A stretch of DNA of 64,000 nucleotides, taken from Equus caballus (lineage: Eukaryota > Chordata > Mammalia > Perissodactyla > Equidae). Below the pieces are notes generated by a model that worked only from the letters and a program-made list of their open reading frames with translations, had not been told where the DNA came from and searched no databases. Below are positions 42,946-55,100 of this stretch, one piece after another. Both the position numbers and the translations under genes were made by a program. Position 1 is the first letter of the stretch. Each line of letters starts with the position of its first letter. Location of the stretch: positions 35,190,501 through 35,254,500 of the forward strand of contig NC_091686.1 of assembly GCF_041296265.1 (NCBI RefSeq). Direction: 5' to 3'.

Positions 42946-43727
42946 TTATGATACAGTGTGTTCCTCAGGTCCCCAGGAATCAGGGCACAGGGCAGGTGTG
43001 CTGTGCATACTTAACTGGAGGCAGTAACGGGGCCCCCCATCGCGCCTCCCCCCCCCAGCATTCTGCAGGTCTTCAGAGGCACCTTCCAGCCGCGTCGGCC
43101 AGTCTGGTCTTCCTTGAAAGGTTTATGGTTCCAACAGAAACAGCTTCCAGTCTCGTTGTAAACCAGCAAGACAGAACTGTGCGCCAGAGTGCGGAGGGCT
43201 GAGTATTAACTGAGCACCTCCTGTGTGCCAGGTGCTGTGATGCCCTTGGTCCCGCACCCCGGCTGTTCGCGGCAATGTCTGCCTGGCTCAGCAGAGTCCA
43301 CTCCAGGTCCGTCTTCGGATCCCCTTGGTCTCCCCGCGACCCTTGACCTCCCCTCTCTTCTCTGCTCTTTGCCTTTTCTGTCGTGTTCCTCAGACCCTGG
43401 TCGGCTCTGTAGGATTCGGAGCCCTCCCTGTGTTCTCAGACTTCCTCCAGCCCGTTTTCCTCCTGCTCATCGCACCTGCTCTCCCCGACCAGGGCGAGGA
43501 AGGGAACCCAGCTTCCCATTCCCATGCTGGAATTCCAGACCCATGAAGTGTTTCCTTCGGGGTCCCGGGCAGCTCCCCTTCCTGCACATCCTCCCAGCCA
43601 CCCTCTGACCATCTATCTCCCCCCACCCTGGCCCCAGGATCTGCCATCCTGATCTGGAACCCTATTTCTCATTTCCAAGTGACGGGAAAGCTCAGAATTT
43701 CTTGTTAAGCGGCAACATAGTTTAGCG

Positions 43728-43880
43728 GCTAAGATTACAGACTGGGTTTACATCCCAGCTCTGCCACTCACCTGCTGTGTGACTTCAGACCAGCTGCTCA
43801 ACCTCTCTGTGCCTCAGTTTCCTCACCTGTCAGAGAGGGATAAGGTAGTTCCTCCCTCACAGGAGATAAAGCCCTCAGAA
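43728..43880 (+). repeat. MIR SINE
   Basis: TACAGACTGGGTTTACATCC, CAGCTCTGCCACTCACCTGC, TGTGTGACTTCAGACCAGCT and CTGTGCCTCAGTTTCCTCAC give the forward MIR consensus in the right order. It is one of the clearest MIR copies here. Confidence 0.85.
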
Positions 43881-45227
43881 GGGTCATGTCAGTGTCATGC
43901 CACTTTGATCACGGTCAGCGTTCATTTATTATTGGTCCCAAAAGAAGCTCCTGGATGAGTGCAGTCGCCTTTCAGAAGAAACAGGCTGTTCATGTGGTTA
44001 AATCGGTGAGTAAATAACACGGCTGCTTCTAGACCTTCCTGTTTTCCAAAATGAGAGCTCCTAGCAGGCCGTTGCTTACTGTGTGCACATGGGTGGGCGG
44101 CCTCGCCAGCTGGGCCGGCCGCTGCATCCTCTCCACGCTCACCTTGGCATCTCTCTGCCTGAGCCACTCATGAGGGAACACTTCCTTCATCGAGGGGCTG
44201 CATGCACCCCGCTCACCCGCCTTAAAGGCCTGCTTGAGCTGTCCTGCACCACAGCCCGCCCGGATAAACTGATCCAGGGCTGGACTCACGCAGCCTGGAT
44301 GAATACGGGAGGCTGCTGGCCGGGCCTCCTGGGCTGGGGATGGTGCTAAAGAGAGCAGATCCCTTTCCAAGGATGGGAAAGGCCACAATTGTGAGATTAG
44401 CCCCCAAAATGGAGAGAAGAGAGAAAGAAGGAAAAGGCTGGTTTCGGCTGAGCCTGGCCCTGCTCCATGTGTCCCATCAGCCGCTGGCGTCCGTCGAGTG
44501 GCTGTCCCAGATCAGACGCAGGGTGGGCACGTGCGATACAGACGTTGCTCCCATACGGTGGGGTTCATGGGAGGAGGTCACCTCACTCACGATGCCAAGG
44601 ATTATGGGCTTGAGCCTGAGGCTGCAGGGGGCTGTGAGCGGGTTGTGCAAGTGCACTGGGGTACAGGGTGGAGGACAAACCAAAGGTGGAAACGGGGGAG
44701 CTAGAAGGATTCTTAGTTGTCCAGCTGAACTTGCAGGAGCCTGAACTAAGGCGATGGTGTGAGGATGGAGATGAAGAGATGGTCTGAGAAACTCTAGAGA
44801 AGCAGTTGACTAAACATGGGGTCGGGCATGTGGGGGCCCCTCGTGGTGTGTATCGGGGCCATTCTCACCAATGCAGCAGGTCTAGTCTGCACGTGTGATG
44901 AAGTCACATGGCCTCAGGGATTCCTTTCCAGAGTCAGTGGATAAAGTGGAAAACACATAGGAGTTACCCCACAAAAGCCCCTAAAGCCCCTAAGAAAGAG
45001 GGCAGAACCATCCCCCGCTGAGCACTGCAGGCTTCTCCCGCACTGGGCCGGGCAGCTGCTGCTTTGGCGCCAGTGGGTTCGAGTTCACACGCTGCGATCA
45101 CGTGGGGGGTTCACCTGTCTCAGAACCTGTCATGCTCTTAAAAATTATTGAGGGCCCCAAAGAGCTATTGTTTATGTGGGGTGCATTTACATATCTACAT
45201 TTACCCACATTAGAAATTAAACTGGAG

Positions 45228-45483
45228 GGCCAGCCTGTGGCCAAGTGGTTGGGTTCCTGCACTCCTCTTCAGTGGCCCAGGGTTTCGCTGGTTCGGATCC
45301 CAGGCGCGGACGTGGTGCCACTCATCAGGCCGTACTGAAGCGGAGTCCCACATGCCACAACCAGAGGCACTCACAGCTAGAATACACAACTATGTACTGG
45401 GGGCTTTGGGGAGAAGAAGAAGAGGGGAAAAGAAAAGGATTGGCAACAGATGTTAGCTCCGGTGCCAATCTTTAAAAAAAAAG
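45228..45483 (+). mobile_element. ERE SINE, forward member of an inverted pair
   Basis: GGAGGGCCAGCCTGTGGCCA head, GGTTCGGATCCC B box, CACAACTATGTACTGGGGGC and tail ATTGGCAACAGATGTTAGCT. It is diverged from the consensus and of the older, longer subfamily, like 22846 and 45525. Confidence 0.88.
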
Positions 45484-45524
45484 TTAAAATTAGTACATTT
45501 TTAAGAGATTTGTTTATTCATTTT

Positions 45525-45801
45525 ATTATTTTTTTAATTAATTTTTTTTAAAGATTGGCACCGGAGCTAACATCTGTTGCCAATCTTTTATTGTTTTATT
45601 TTTATTTTTATTTTCCGTCTTCTCCCAAAGCCCCCCAGTACGTAGTTGTATATTGTAGTTGTAGGTCCTCCTAGTTGTGGCATGTGGGATGCCACCTCAG
45701 CGGAAGCTGTGCCATGTCCACACCCAGGATCCAAACTAGCGAAACCCCAGCCGCCGAAGCAGAGCCCACGAACTTAACCACTTGGCCACAGGGCCAGCCC
45801 C
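45525..45801 (-). mobile_element. ERE SINE, reverse member of an inverted pair
   Basis: Reverse copy with tail AAAGATTGGCACCGGAGCTA, CCCCCCAGTACGTAGTTGTA and head ...CCACAGGGCCAGCCCC. It is flanked by a perfect 14-bp duplication, TGTTTATTCATTTT, at 45511-45524 and 45802-45815. Confidence 0.92.
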
Positions 45802-47837
45802 TGTTTATTCATTTTTAAATCAATAATAAACCCATCACATGCTAACATATTTTCGTGAAAAATAACTATTTTCTGAAACACATTTTAGTGGGGAAAGTGG
45901 CATTATGTCACATTTTTGCAAATCTCCATAGCGTCTGACCACAGGTGGAGCCACCAGCTATACCGTCTGCTGGTGCGTGGGAGGAAGCTCAGCCCTCACA
46001 GGTTTGTGGATGGACACGTGCTCACAGCTTTCAGATGACTGCGGCTCTTTCTTAACAGCACATCAAGACGCGACCAGGGTATCTCTTCCAGGTTAGCTGC
46101 GACGTGGAACTGACAGCTGTCAGTGAGTGCTCCCTGCCCTCGGTTCCACTGAAATCCATTGGTCCACCCTGTGCTTTGGGTCTTGGGCCCCGGGCAGTAT
46201 TTTGTAACATCTGCATCGGTCATTTGGAAAATACTACTTCACTGATTTATGCAGAGCTTCCAAATGTTGACATGTTTCATTTTACATCAAAAAATCACTT
46301 TCTCATCAGGAAAGTCTTTAAGCATGGAGAGCTGCCCAGCTTTTAGTGGAAGATAAAAGTTTCCAAAATTGTCATTTTCCCTTGAAAGTGTATAAGTGTT
46401 GCCGTTGGCAGTGAATACCGTCGGTTCTCGAAGTGGCTGGCGCACTTGGTTCTGTCTTGAGAAAACATCTGCAAGGACCCAGGCCAGCGTCACCGTGGCG
46501 TGTCCCGTGAACACGGCGCTCCGTGGCAGAGCAGCTGGCTTGGCTCCAAGCCGCACCGAGCACGCTCCTCCCTGGAGACGACCCTCGCACTCCGGAGGCT
46601 CAGAGGGGCTCCGCACGCACGTCCCGTTCCTTCTTCTCTCAGAGCAGTAAAGGCACCAGGACTCAGGGCTGAGGGTTAATATAATGCAGGACGTTCTTAA
46701 GCTGCATTTGCTTTTCCAAGCGCGCATGGTGGGGAAATGCCAGGACTCCTGGTGCACTGTGGTGCCTCGGTCCGTGCAGACACGCCAGCAGGGCAGCCCC
46801 ACCATTCTTGCCCATCAGCGTGTGTGCCGAACGTGGGGAGTCTCCCTTAGCACAGCCGCCCTGGAGCCAGGCTGCAGGCAGTCTCCTGTGAGAACTACGG
46901 ACATGGGGGTGCATGTTCTGAGAGAGGAGGGAGACGACCCCACCAAGGGAACTGGAGCCACAGGGATAGTGGGCCACGCCTCATCCACGTGTGCCGTGGA
47001 GGGTCTAGGGGCACAGCAGGCCACGCCTCCTCTGATGCTCAGTGAAGGGAATGGCAGCAGGGTCAGGCCCCCGACTCTCCTCAATCTCAGTCCCTTTTTG
47101 ATCAATTCAGAACAGTTGTATTTCAAAGGTAAATATGCAGATCTCAGAGAAGAGTTCCAGTGATTCCAGGGCCCACCTTCCTTCCCGCCTCTCGTGTCTG
47201 AAGTGGAGGTGTCCCGGGTCCCCAGGCCTGTGCCAGGGGAAGGCAGGGGGGCTGGTGTTTTGAACTGGGTAAGCAAAGCTGAAGCGACTCGGTGTCTTCC
47301 TTAAGGACCAGTAGCAGGAGGATCCTTACTGGGAGAACAAAAGAGGAGCCGCAGGGGCAGAGGTGTGGGGAGGGGGAGGCAATGGGTGCTCCCAGGTCAG
47401 CCTGGGGCAGAGTGGGCCACACTGATTGACGTCTTGTGGGAAGGCGGCCTCTAACCTTTCCACATGATACTCAAAGATGCTACGCCCACTCGACAGGAGG
47501 ACGGGGTCTGAATCGCCACCCCCTGCCACTCCCGCCCTTCGCACCATCCGTATACTTCAGCTGTACCTGGCGCTCTTGGCAGCTAAGGATGCCCCGGACA
47601 GGTGCCAGACCAGCTCTGGGGCAGCTCGGTGGGCTGGGCGGGGGCAGCTGGGAGGAGAGAGTTCCTGGAGCCAGAACTTGGCGGTCAAGAAATGGACATA
47701 GACTCTAAGAGGATAAAGGGGGTAACTTGAGGGTGTCTCTAAAGTTAGCAATTATATTTTATTTCAGGCGTCCTAAGTGTCTTTTTTACCATCATGTTTA
47801 CTTGGCACTCTTCCTGAATTCCGAAAGAGAGTTTAGC

Positions 47838-47945
47838 ACGATTCCTTTTTACAGAAGCGGAAACCAAGGCTCTATAATGGAATTGACCCGAGCCCACAGA
47901 ACGACAGAGCCGGAATCAGAACGCCTCACCTCTGGCTCTGGTGAG
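47838..47945 (-). repeat. MIR SINE
   Basis: ATTCCTTTTTACAGAAGCGG, GAAACCAAGGCTCTATAATG and GAGCCCACAGAACGACAGAG are the antisense MIR core in order. Confidence 0.7.
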
Positions 47946-49744
47946 GGCACCCTCGTGTGCCGACAGCCCCACAGACTCCCCCAGCTCGGGTACAGGGACG
48001 GAGGAGGCCCGCGCCGGTTCCAGCCTCCTCTCAGCCTGAGTCTTGGCAGCCGAGGTGCTCTCCCTGGAATGTTCCGCCATCCACAAGGTGATGGAGGCCT
48101 GGAAACTTTTGTTCCATTGCACTTTGCCAGGGAGCTATACTTAGCCACCAAGTGGAGGCCAGGAGTGGGTTCTCTGAATATAGATAGTAACAAGTGGACT
48201 ATTTTCAAACTTCCAGAGAACCCCCCAGAATATTCTGGGCCAAAATGATATTTATAGACCCCTCTGGGCTTCTGGAAGGGAGAGCACAGCCTTAGCGCGT
48301 CGGCAGCTTTCAGGAGAGAGGTTTCTTTCAACAAGGAGTGGGGCAGGGACTGGGCCACTGAGAGCCCAGTGTCCCTCTCACACCTGTTTCCAGGCCTTGA
48401 GCTCGGTCACAGCGGCCGGCGCTTGGAGCTGAGTCAGAAACCGCGGAGGCACGCAGCCCCGGGGGGGTTATGTCCTGTGTACTGTGGGGCAGTCCCGTCC
48501 CCAGCCTGTCCCTCACCGTCCTGGGAGCACTTTCATGCTGTGAAGATGCCGTCCCCGCCTTGGCGAGCTCGCCGCCTGGTGTTTCTCTTCTCCAGAAGTC
48601 TTTGATTTCTTGGGCTTCTGCTTTCGCCCAGACTCAACGGACTGCAGTGGAAAGCCCTGCGTCCCTCTCCTCTGGCCCCGGGCCTCTCATCCCTCCACCC
48701 CTGCTCCTGCCCTGGAGACGGGCTCTGACAACACCCCTGGAATAGTGCCATCAGAGAGCCTTCTTTAGGGAGAAAAGTGAAATGTGATGAGTAAAGTTTG
48801 GTAGGAAAAAGAAGGCCTATATGTGAAGGGATTCAGATAGCAGCCCCCCAACGGAAGAGCCAGCCAAGCCAACTTCACCCGGGGTCAAGTGTGGACTGGA
48901 GTCAGAGCCCCTCCTGACTCCCATTTGTAGGTGCAGTGAGAGGGCTCCAGAGACCCAGCTTCTCAATGAGCATCCCAGGGAGGACCTGATGCTCAGGCAA
49001 GACAGTGAGGCAAGGCGAGGTGGGGAGCTGGGCCCCAAGTGGGCGGCGTGGCCCACGGTGGGGACATGGTGGCCTTGCTGCAGTTGGAGTGGCACGTGCC
49101 CCACTCATTCCATGTCAGGTCCCTGGCAGGTGATCAGGCTTTCCCTCCCCCTCAGTCACCCCCCCCCCACCGCACCCCTGCCCTCCGCCAGCCCAGATAT
49201 AAATATAAGAGCCTTTTCCATGGGCTGGTGCAGAAGGGCAAGCATTGGGCTTTATTTTAGGCCTGTGAAATTCCCTCCTTCATACCCAACAGGTGCATCG
49301 CCCCATTTAGATATTGGGGCCCAGAAATAGAACACAATTTACAATATAGCTTCCTTCAGGCATCTGGATGCTATCAAAAAAAAAAAAGAGCCCTCCTGTG
49401 AGGTGGCCGGACGCGAACACAAGTGAGGCTGCAGCTCTGGCCTCACCCGGCCTGAGGAGGGGCTGCCATGCAGCAGAGGGGCCTGGAAGACAGTGGGAAG
49501 GGAGGGTCAGCAGGGCCCCTACCGGGAGATGGAGGAAGTGAGGGACAGGCGCAGGCACGCGCTCAAGGGGGGGCCATATGTGGGGAGGGGATCCACATGG
49601 CCTGGGAGCAGTAAATCCATTAGTTAAAATCGACTGTTCCTTCGAGTCTTTATGGACTAGGGGAGAAGAGGATTCGACGCTTTCCTTAAGCTCAAGCACA
49701 GGGACCCACCAGGCATCTCTTAGCAAACCATGTGTTCTCACTAG

Positions 49745-50195
49745 CTGTTGGGGTGAATGGTGTCTCCCTCAATTCGTATGTTGAGGTCCTGACCCCATAG
49801 CTGTGAATGTGGCCTTATTGGGAAATAGGGTCTTTGCAGACGTAGTCAAGTCAAGACGAGATCCTTAGAGTGGGCCCCAACCCAAGATGACTGGTGTCCT
49901 TAGAAAAAGAGGAAATTTGGACCCGGAGAGACACGTACACAGGGAGACCCATGTGAAGATGGAGGCGGAGATGCGGGTGATGCTTCTACAAGCCGAGGAG
50001 CATCAGAGATGCCAGCAGACCAGCGGGAGCCGGGGGTGAGGCCTGGGGCAGACTCTCCCTTGGCCTCAGAAGGAACCAGCCCTGCCGGCACTGTGGTCTG
50101 GGCTTCTGGCCCCCAGACGGCGGAGAATGGACTTCTGTGGTGTGAGGCGCCCGGTCTGGGGGACTTTGTTACAGCCACCACGGCAAACTGATACA
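49745..50195 (+). mobile_element. MaLR solo LTR fossil
   Basis: Nearly full-length ERVL-MaLR (MLT1-type) LTR, forward, about 450 bp. No internal region lies beside it, so it is a solo LTR. It is old, with family-typical divergence. Confidence 0.85.
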
Positions 50196-51572
50196 TCACT
50201 AAATGGCACATTCCCAGCCTGCAGTTCACGCCGTCTGTCCCTCGAGGGACAGCTGATCCCTGTGGCGGAAGGCAGCGCTGTGGGCCCAGGAATGGGAGCC
50301 TGACTTCCTCAGAGAGTGTCCTCATTCCACCAGCTGATATGCAGGCTGGAGGAGGGGCTCTCCTAGGTGGTCTGTTTCATTAAGGTCACCCTTGGTCCAG
50401 AGTAGCCCAAGATCAATGTCGTTTCCTCTGGGATGTCTGCAAGACCCCTCCAATGGCCGTCATCAAACCAGCTACCCAGGGCCCTTCATCCCTGACGAAT
50501 GTCAGACAGAATCTTCAGGTGGGGACCGCCAGGGCTGGGACTGCAGCCCCCGGGTAGCTGCAGAGTAAGGTCCCCTGTGCCCGGGTGCGGTCCTGGTGAA
50601 GTCTGGCATGTCCTTGCGCGTGGAGAGGAGGCTCAGCAGGGCTGGGCAGCTCAGGCCCGAGGGGCCTCTGCTGCTTGCCATGAGGCTGCCTCATTCTGTC
50701 CCTCGGCCGGGGCCAGAAGTGGAGCCGCCGACAGCAGGCCAGGCTCCCACAGGGACAAGCAGGTAGATGTCCCCTCCCAGTGTCAAGGACTCAGTCAGTC
50801 ACCGTCAGACTCAGGCCGCCTTCCTCCTTCTGGGTGCCACCCTCCAGGGTCCAGCCAGAGACGGCTAAGACACACTGGCAAGAGGCAGGACCAGTCCAGC
50901 GGGTGACCGGCCCACGTCTAGGGGTGAGAAGAGTCCCCATACAAGAAGGGAATGCCGCCTCCAGGCAGGGCAGGATGCTGGGCCAGGTGCCTTACGGGCC
51001 GGCATCCGGGCCGGCTTGGAAAGGCGTGTGTGTCTAGGGCAGGTGCTGAAACAGCCCCTCAGCTGCAGTGCAGATGGCCGTAAGGATCCAGGAGAGGGGG
51101 TGCAGACACAGGACACACTCTGTCCTCTGAGACTTTGGGGAACAAGTGCCTGCCAGCAGACCCATGGCCTTGCCTCCGCCCTTGGTTCCCAGGCCCCTCA
51201 CACCCCTCACCCCCAGCGTGAGTTCACGCCCCTCAGTTGTTCCTCCATGCTGCTTAATGCCGTTCCCATCCCCAGCCTGCCTCCGGCAAGCTTTGCTCCG
51301 ATCCCACAACACTTCGCAGCTCGGGGCCCTTGCCCCAGTGTCCCCACTCTGTGGCTGGAAGGGCCCAAACTATCCAGGACTCCTGCTGCCCCTGGAAACT
51401 TCTCAGAGCTCGGCCTCCTCCCTAGACCAGGGGTTGGGCAAGACTCAGAACTTGAGAGGACAGCGGGCAGGGCTGTGGGCCTCCCAATGCCCCACGGTCC
51501 TGGGGGAGGCCTAGCTGCATCCTGACATGCCTAAATCCCCTACTGCTGCTGCATCTTCGGGACAGCCGGGTG

Positions 51573-51573
<1 letters not shown>

Positions 51574-51603
<30 letters not shown>

Positions 51604-51630
51604 CATATGTGCGTGTGTGCACTCGTGACA
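51574..51630 (+). repeat. (GT)n microsatellite
   Basis: A perfect GT run of about 30 bp, then a degenerate extension (GCATATGTGCGTGTGTGCAC). It lies about 550 bp beyond the SNAI3 stop, possibly in its 3' UTR. Confidence 0.92.
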
Positions 51631-52178
51631 GGAGACACCTGGGCCAGATCCCAGCAAAGGCACGTGGAGGTGAGCCTCGAGCTAGCCCTGCCCACGAAGG
51701 CTGGACCGTTCGATGTGCTCAGCACGAGTCAGAACTGTGGGTTTCGGGTTGTGAAGGGATCCAAAGGTGGCCCGGTTCATGAGCTTAGCAGTAGGAATTG
51801 TCCGCGCCGGCCCCCAGCTCCCGGCAGTCTTTCCCTCTTGGAAGAAGAGCATAGCAAACCAGAGCAAGCTGAAGAAGAGCGGCGGCTCTCGTGTGGATGG
51901 AGTCTTCCCGGGGAGAGAAGTGTCGTCCCTCTCAGGGGCAGGTGGCCGGGAGGGCTGCAGGAGCCCCGGCTCACGCTAACGCCCACCCTCGGGGCTGCTC
52001 CGGAAGCGGGTGGCGAGCAAGGAGAGGAGACACGCGGCCGAGCGGGAGGCCGGGCCCCTGCCCTCCCAGGATGACCAGCTCCTCTGGGTCCCCAGGCGGC
52101 ATGGGGCTGCCAAGAGGGGCACCAGCCATCAGCTCTCGGGGTGCGGTCCTGTCCCTCCTACCTGCACCACGGCGCCTC

Positions 52179-55100
52179 TCAGGACCCGGGGCAGCAGCCC
52201 GACTCCGCGTGGCGCGCCAGGAGCGACATGCGGGAGAAGGTCTTGGCGCAGCTCTTGCATTGGTATTTCTTGGTGTCGGAGTGTGTCTGCAGGTGGGCCC
52301 GGAGGTTGGAGCGGTCGGCGAAGGCCCTGCTGCAGTGAGAGCAGGCATACGGCTTCTCCCCTGTGGGACGAAGAGGAGCCAGCTGAGCGACCATCGGGGT
52401 CCAGGCGCAACGGCCAGAACAGTACCATGGGAGGTGGCCCCAGGGCTCAGGGGTCCCTGTTTATCAATGAAGAACCCTGTCCTTCCCCCATGGGCCCTCA
52501 CAGTGATTCCCATGCGTTGACCTTCACTGCGCCTCCCTGGGAGATGAGCGACGGGGGTAGGGGCCTCAGCACCTGCACCAGGAGGAAACACCAGGGCCGA
52601 GAGGCCACAGGTGACCGAGGTCAGACTGCCACACCTGCGCAGGACTGCAGCATCTGAAACCCTTCCTAGGAGGAGGGATCTAGCACATTCCTTTGCTGGA
52701 CCCACCACAGTCGCTAGATCTTTCTCTGCTTCTGCCAGAGCCCTCCCAGGGCCCTTTGCGGCCCAGATCTGACCGGGAGAAGGACCGGCAGCCTTCTGGC
52801 AGCTGTTCCCGCCCCCTGAAGGCCAGTTTACTAAGAAGGCGGGCTGGAGGGATGGGCCCTCATCCTGGCACAGGAGGCAGCATCCAGGATCAGCTTCCGA
52901 TCCTTGCAGCCTCCAGGCCACCTCCGATCAGGAGGACTAGAGATTTAGACAAAGTCCTTCTGTGGGGACCTTGGTCCCAGGATGACCCGGACAGATGTTG
53001 GAGTCAGGAGAGTCATCGGACCCCCTCTGCCATGTGGAGTGGCTTCTCGTCCTGCAGCCCTGTAGTCCTGACAGGGTCCAGCCTGCAGTCCCTGCAGGGC
53101 CCAGTGCTTCTGCGTCCCTGCTGCCCGACACCGGGGCCGGCCTCCTGCGGGGCCTCCCGGGCTCCAGACCAGGAGTCCTGAGTCCCTGACCTTGTGTGAT
53201 GAGGCGCTCTGGGGACACTCTCAGTGAAGAGTCAAGGAAAACAAGATGGGATTTCCAGCCTGGAGAAAGGCTCCAGCACAACCCTCCTTCCCAGCCTCCA
53301 CCCAGGTGTGACTCAGAAGATTCTAGCCACGGAGCCGAGACCTCAGGCTGAGGGAGGCGCGTTACAGAAAGTGCGTGTTGCAACTGCGGGCCTGCGGCCG
53401 AGACCAAAGTCTTCCTCCTGGGCCGTCTGTGCCCGTCTCTCACTCTCACGGTGTGCTCAGCCAAGACCCAGACTCCAGGCGGAGAGCTGGGTTGAGGTCC
53501 AGTTCAGAGCAGGCCACTTGTGCTCTTTCTAGGCAGAATTTTGTAATCGGCAGAACGAAAAGGCTGCCGCGCCCAGGCTCCTTCATCTCTGAGCTCCGCT
53601 CCCTCTGCCCACTCTGTCTCTGTCTTCTTCTCCCTCCACAGCTGCTCCTCTCCCCATCATTTTGCCCTCTGCTCTGCTGGCCGTCCTCCCACCCGTAGAC
53701 AGGTTTGCTCCCAGATCCCAGCCGCCATCTCTGCCCTTCGGACAGGCTTGTGTGACCCCGTGCTCCTCGCCCCCAGGCCAGGCCTGTCTCGCTCCCTTCT
53801 CCTGCTGCTCTAGAATTCTAGAAGGCTGTGGAATGTGAGAAGTCAGACCCGACCGCAGCCCTGCACCTTCTGTACTTTGCTGGGTGTTATGGGTTGAATT
53901 GTGTCCCCCCAAAGAGATGCATTCACATCCTAACCCCCTACCTGTGAATGTGACCTTATTTGGAAATAGGGGCTTTGCAGATGTCATCAGGTTAAGATGA
54001 GGTCACAATGGAGTATGTGGACCCTGAATCCAATATGACTGGGTCCTTATAATAAGAGGGAAATCTGGACACAGGCACAGACAGGGAGGAGAGACCGTGT
54101 GAGAACGGAGGCAGAGGTTGGAGGGAGGCTGCCAAGAGCCACGGACACCTGGAGCCCCCAGGAGCTGGAAGAGGCGGGAAGGACCCTTCCTAGAGCTTCT
54201 GGAGGAAGCGTGGCCCTGCCCACACCTGGATTTCAGACTTTGAGCTCGAGGACTGGGAGAGAGAACATTTCTGTTTTGAGATCCTGGTTTGTGAACTTTG
54301 TGCCGGCCGCCCTAGGACACCGAGCCACGGGGAAGCAGAGGCTGGGTGACCATCCATCCTCTTGTTTATAAAATTAACCCCTCCCCTCTTCCAGCCCCCA
54401 GGTCCCACCCTGCCCCAACCAGATCCCTCTCGTGGACCCCTCACCGTCCCACCTGTGTGGGTCCGGATGTGGCCCTGCAGCAGCCAGGGCCTGGAGAAGG
54501 CCTTGCCGCAGAGGGTGCAGACGCAGGGCAGCGTGTGCGTGCGGACGTGCATCTTGAGAGCACCCGGGCTGGCGTATTCCTTGTCGCAGTACTTGCAGGT
54601 GAAGCAGCGCGGGGCCTGAACGTGGCAGTGCAGCTGCCGGTGCCTGGCCAGCCCGGCCGGCGTGTGGTAAGGCTTGAGGCAGTGGGAGCACTGGAAGCCC
54701 CCTGAGGGGCGGGGGCCCCGCTCAGCCCCCAGCAGTCTGTCTGGAGCCTGGTCCCCATGTGGGCCCAGGATCGGGGGCCACCGTGTGGGCAGAACCAGCA
54801 GCGGGGGAAGGTTGAGGTGGTTCAGGCTGTCTTTGAGGGGTACACTGGGGGCCCAGCCAGCCCGAGACTCTGCCCAGCTGACTTCCAGGGGGTCTGGCCC
54901 AGAGACCCCCCGAGCTTCCCTGTTCAGTGGGAGGGGCAGGGAGATGCGAGCGACGACAGAGGTGCAGTCCCAGGGCCGGGCGGGGCCAGCAGGCGTGGCA
55001 GGGGCTGCCTTGTCTGGGAGGAGTAGGGGCACCACAAGCCCCCCGCAGGCGGCGCAGGAGCCATCGGTTTCTGGAAGGTGAGGAGAGAGAACAAACGGTG

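Larger units (their letters stand above)
45105..46240 (+). repeat. ancient interspersed repeat split by two EREs
   Basis: The pieces at about 45140-45227, 45484-45524 and 45816-46240 read as one old repeat: ATTATTGAGGGCCCCAAAGA, TTAGAAATTAAACTGG, then AATAATAAACCCATCACATG and GTGAAAAATAACTATTTTCT. I know this consensus as a common mammalian repeat but cannot assign its family with confidence. Confidence 0.55.
38211..52178. other. MVD-SNAI3 intergenic region
   Basis: About 14 kb without a recognisable coding exon. It holds an L1 3'-end remnant (38373-38560), five ERE SINEs, two MaLR LTR fossils, MIR copies (43728, 47838), a two-ERE insertion into an older repeat (45105-46240), an old interspersed-repeat-like stretch near 40970-41110 and a GT microsatellite near 51574. 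In 46250-47830 and 48250-49740 I see nothing recognisable apart from simple runs. The SNAI3 3' UTR must occupy the top end, but I cannot place its poly(A) site. Confidence 0.6.

Noticed and set aside
49251-49256. Minus-strand AATAAA as the SNAI3 poly(A) signal
   Set aside because: It lies about 2.9 kb past the stop, beyond a MaLR LTR, and is too distant to accept without transcript evidence.
51971-52921. Minus-strand open frame of 316 codons over SNAI3 exon 3
   Set aside because: It reads the SNAI3 exon in a wrong frame and runs through intron 2; the correct exon frame with zinc-finger ligands is 52179-52360.
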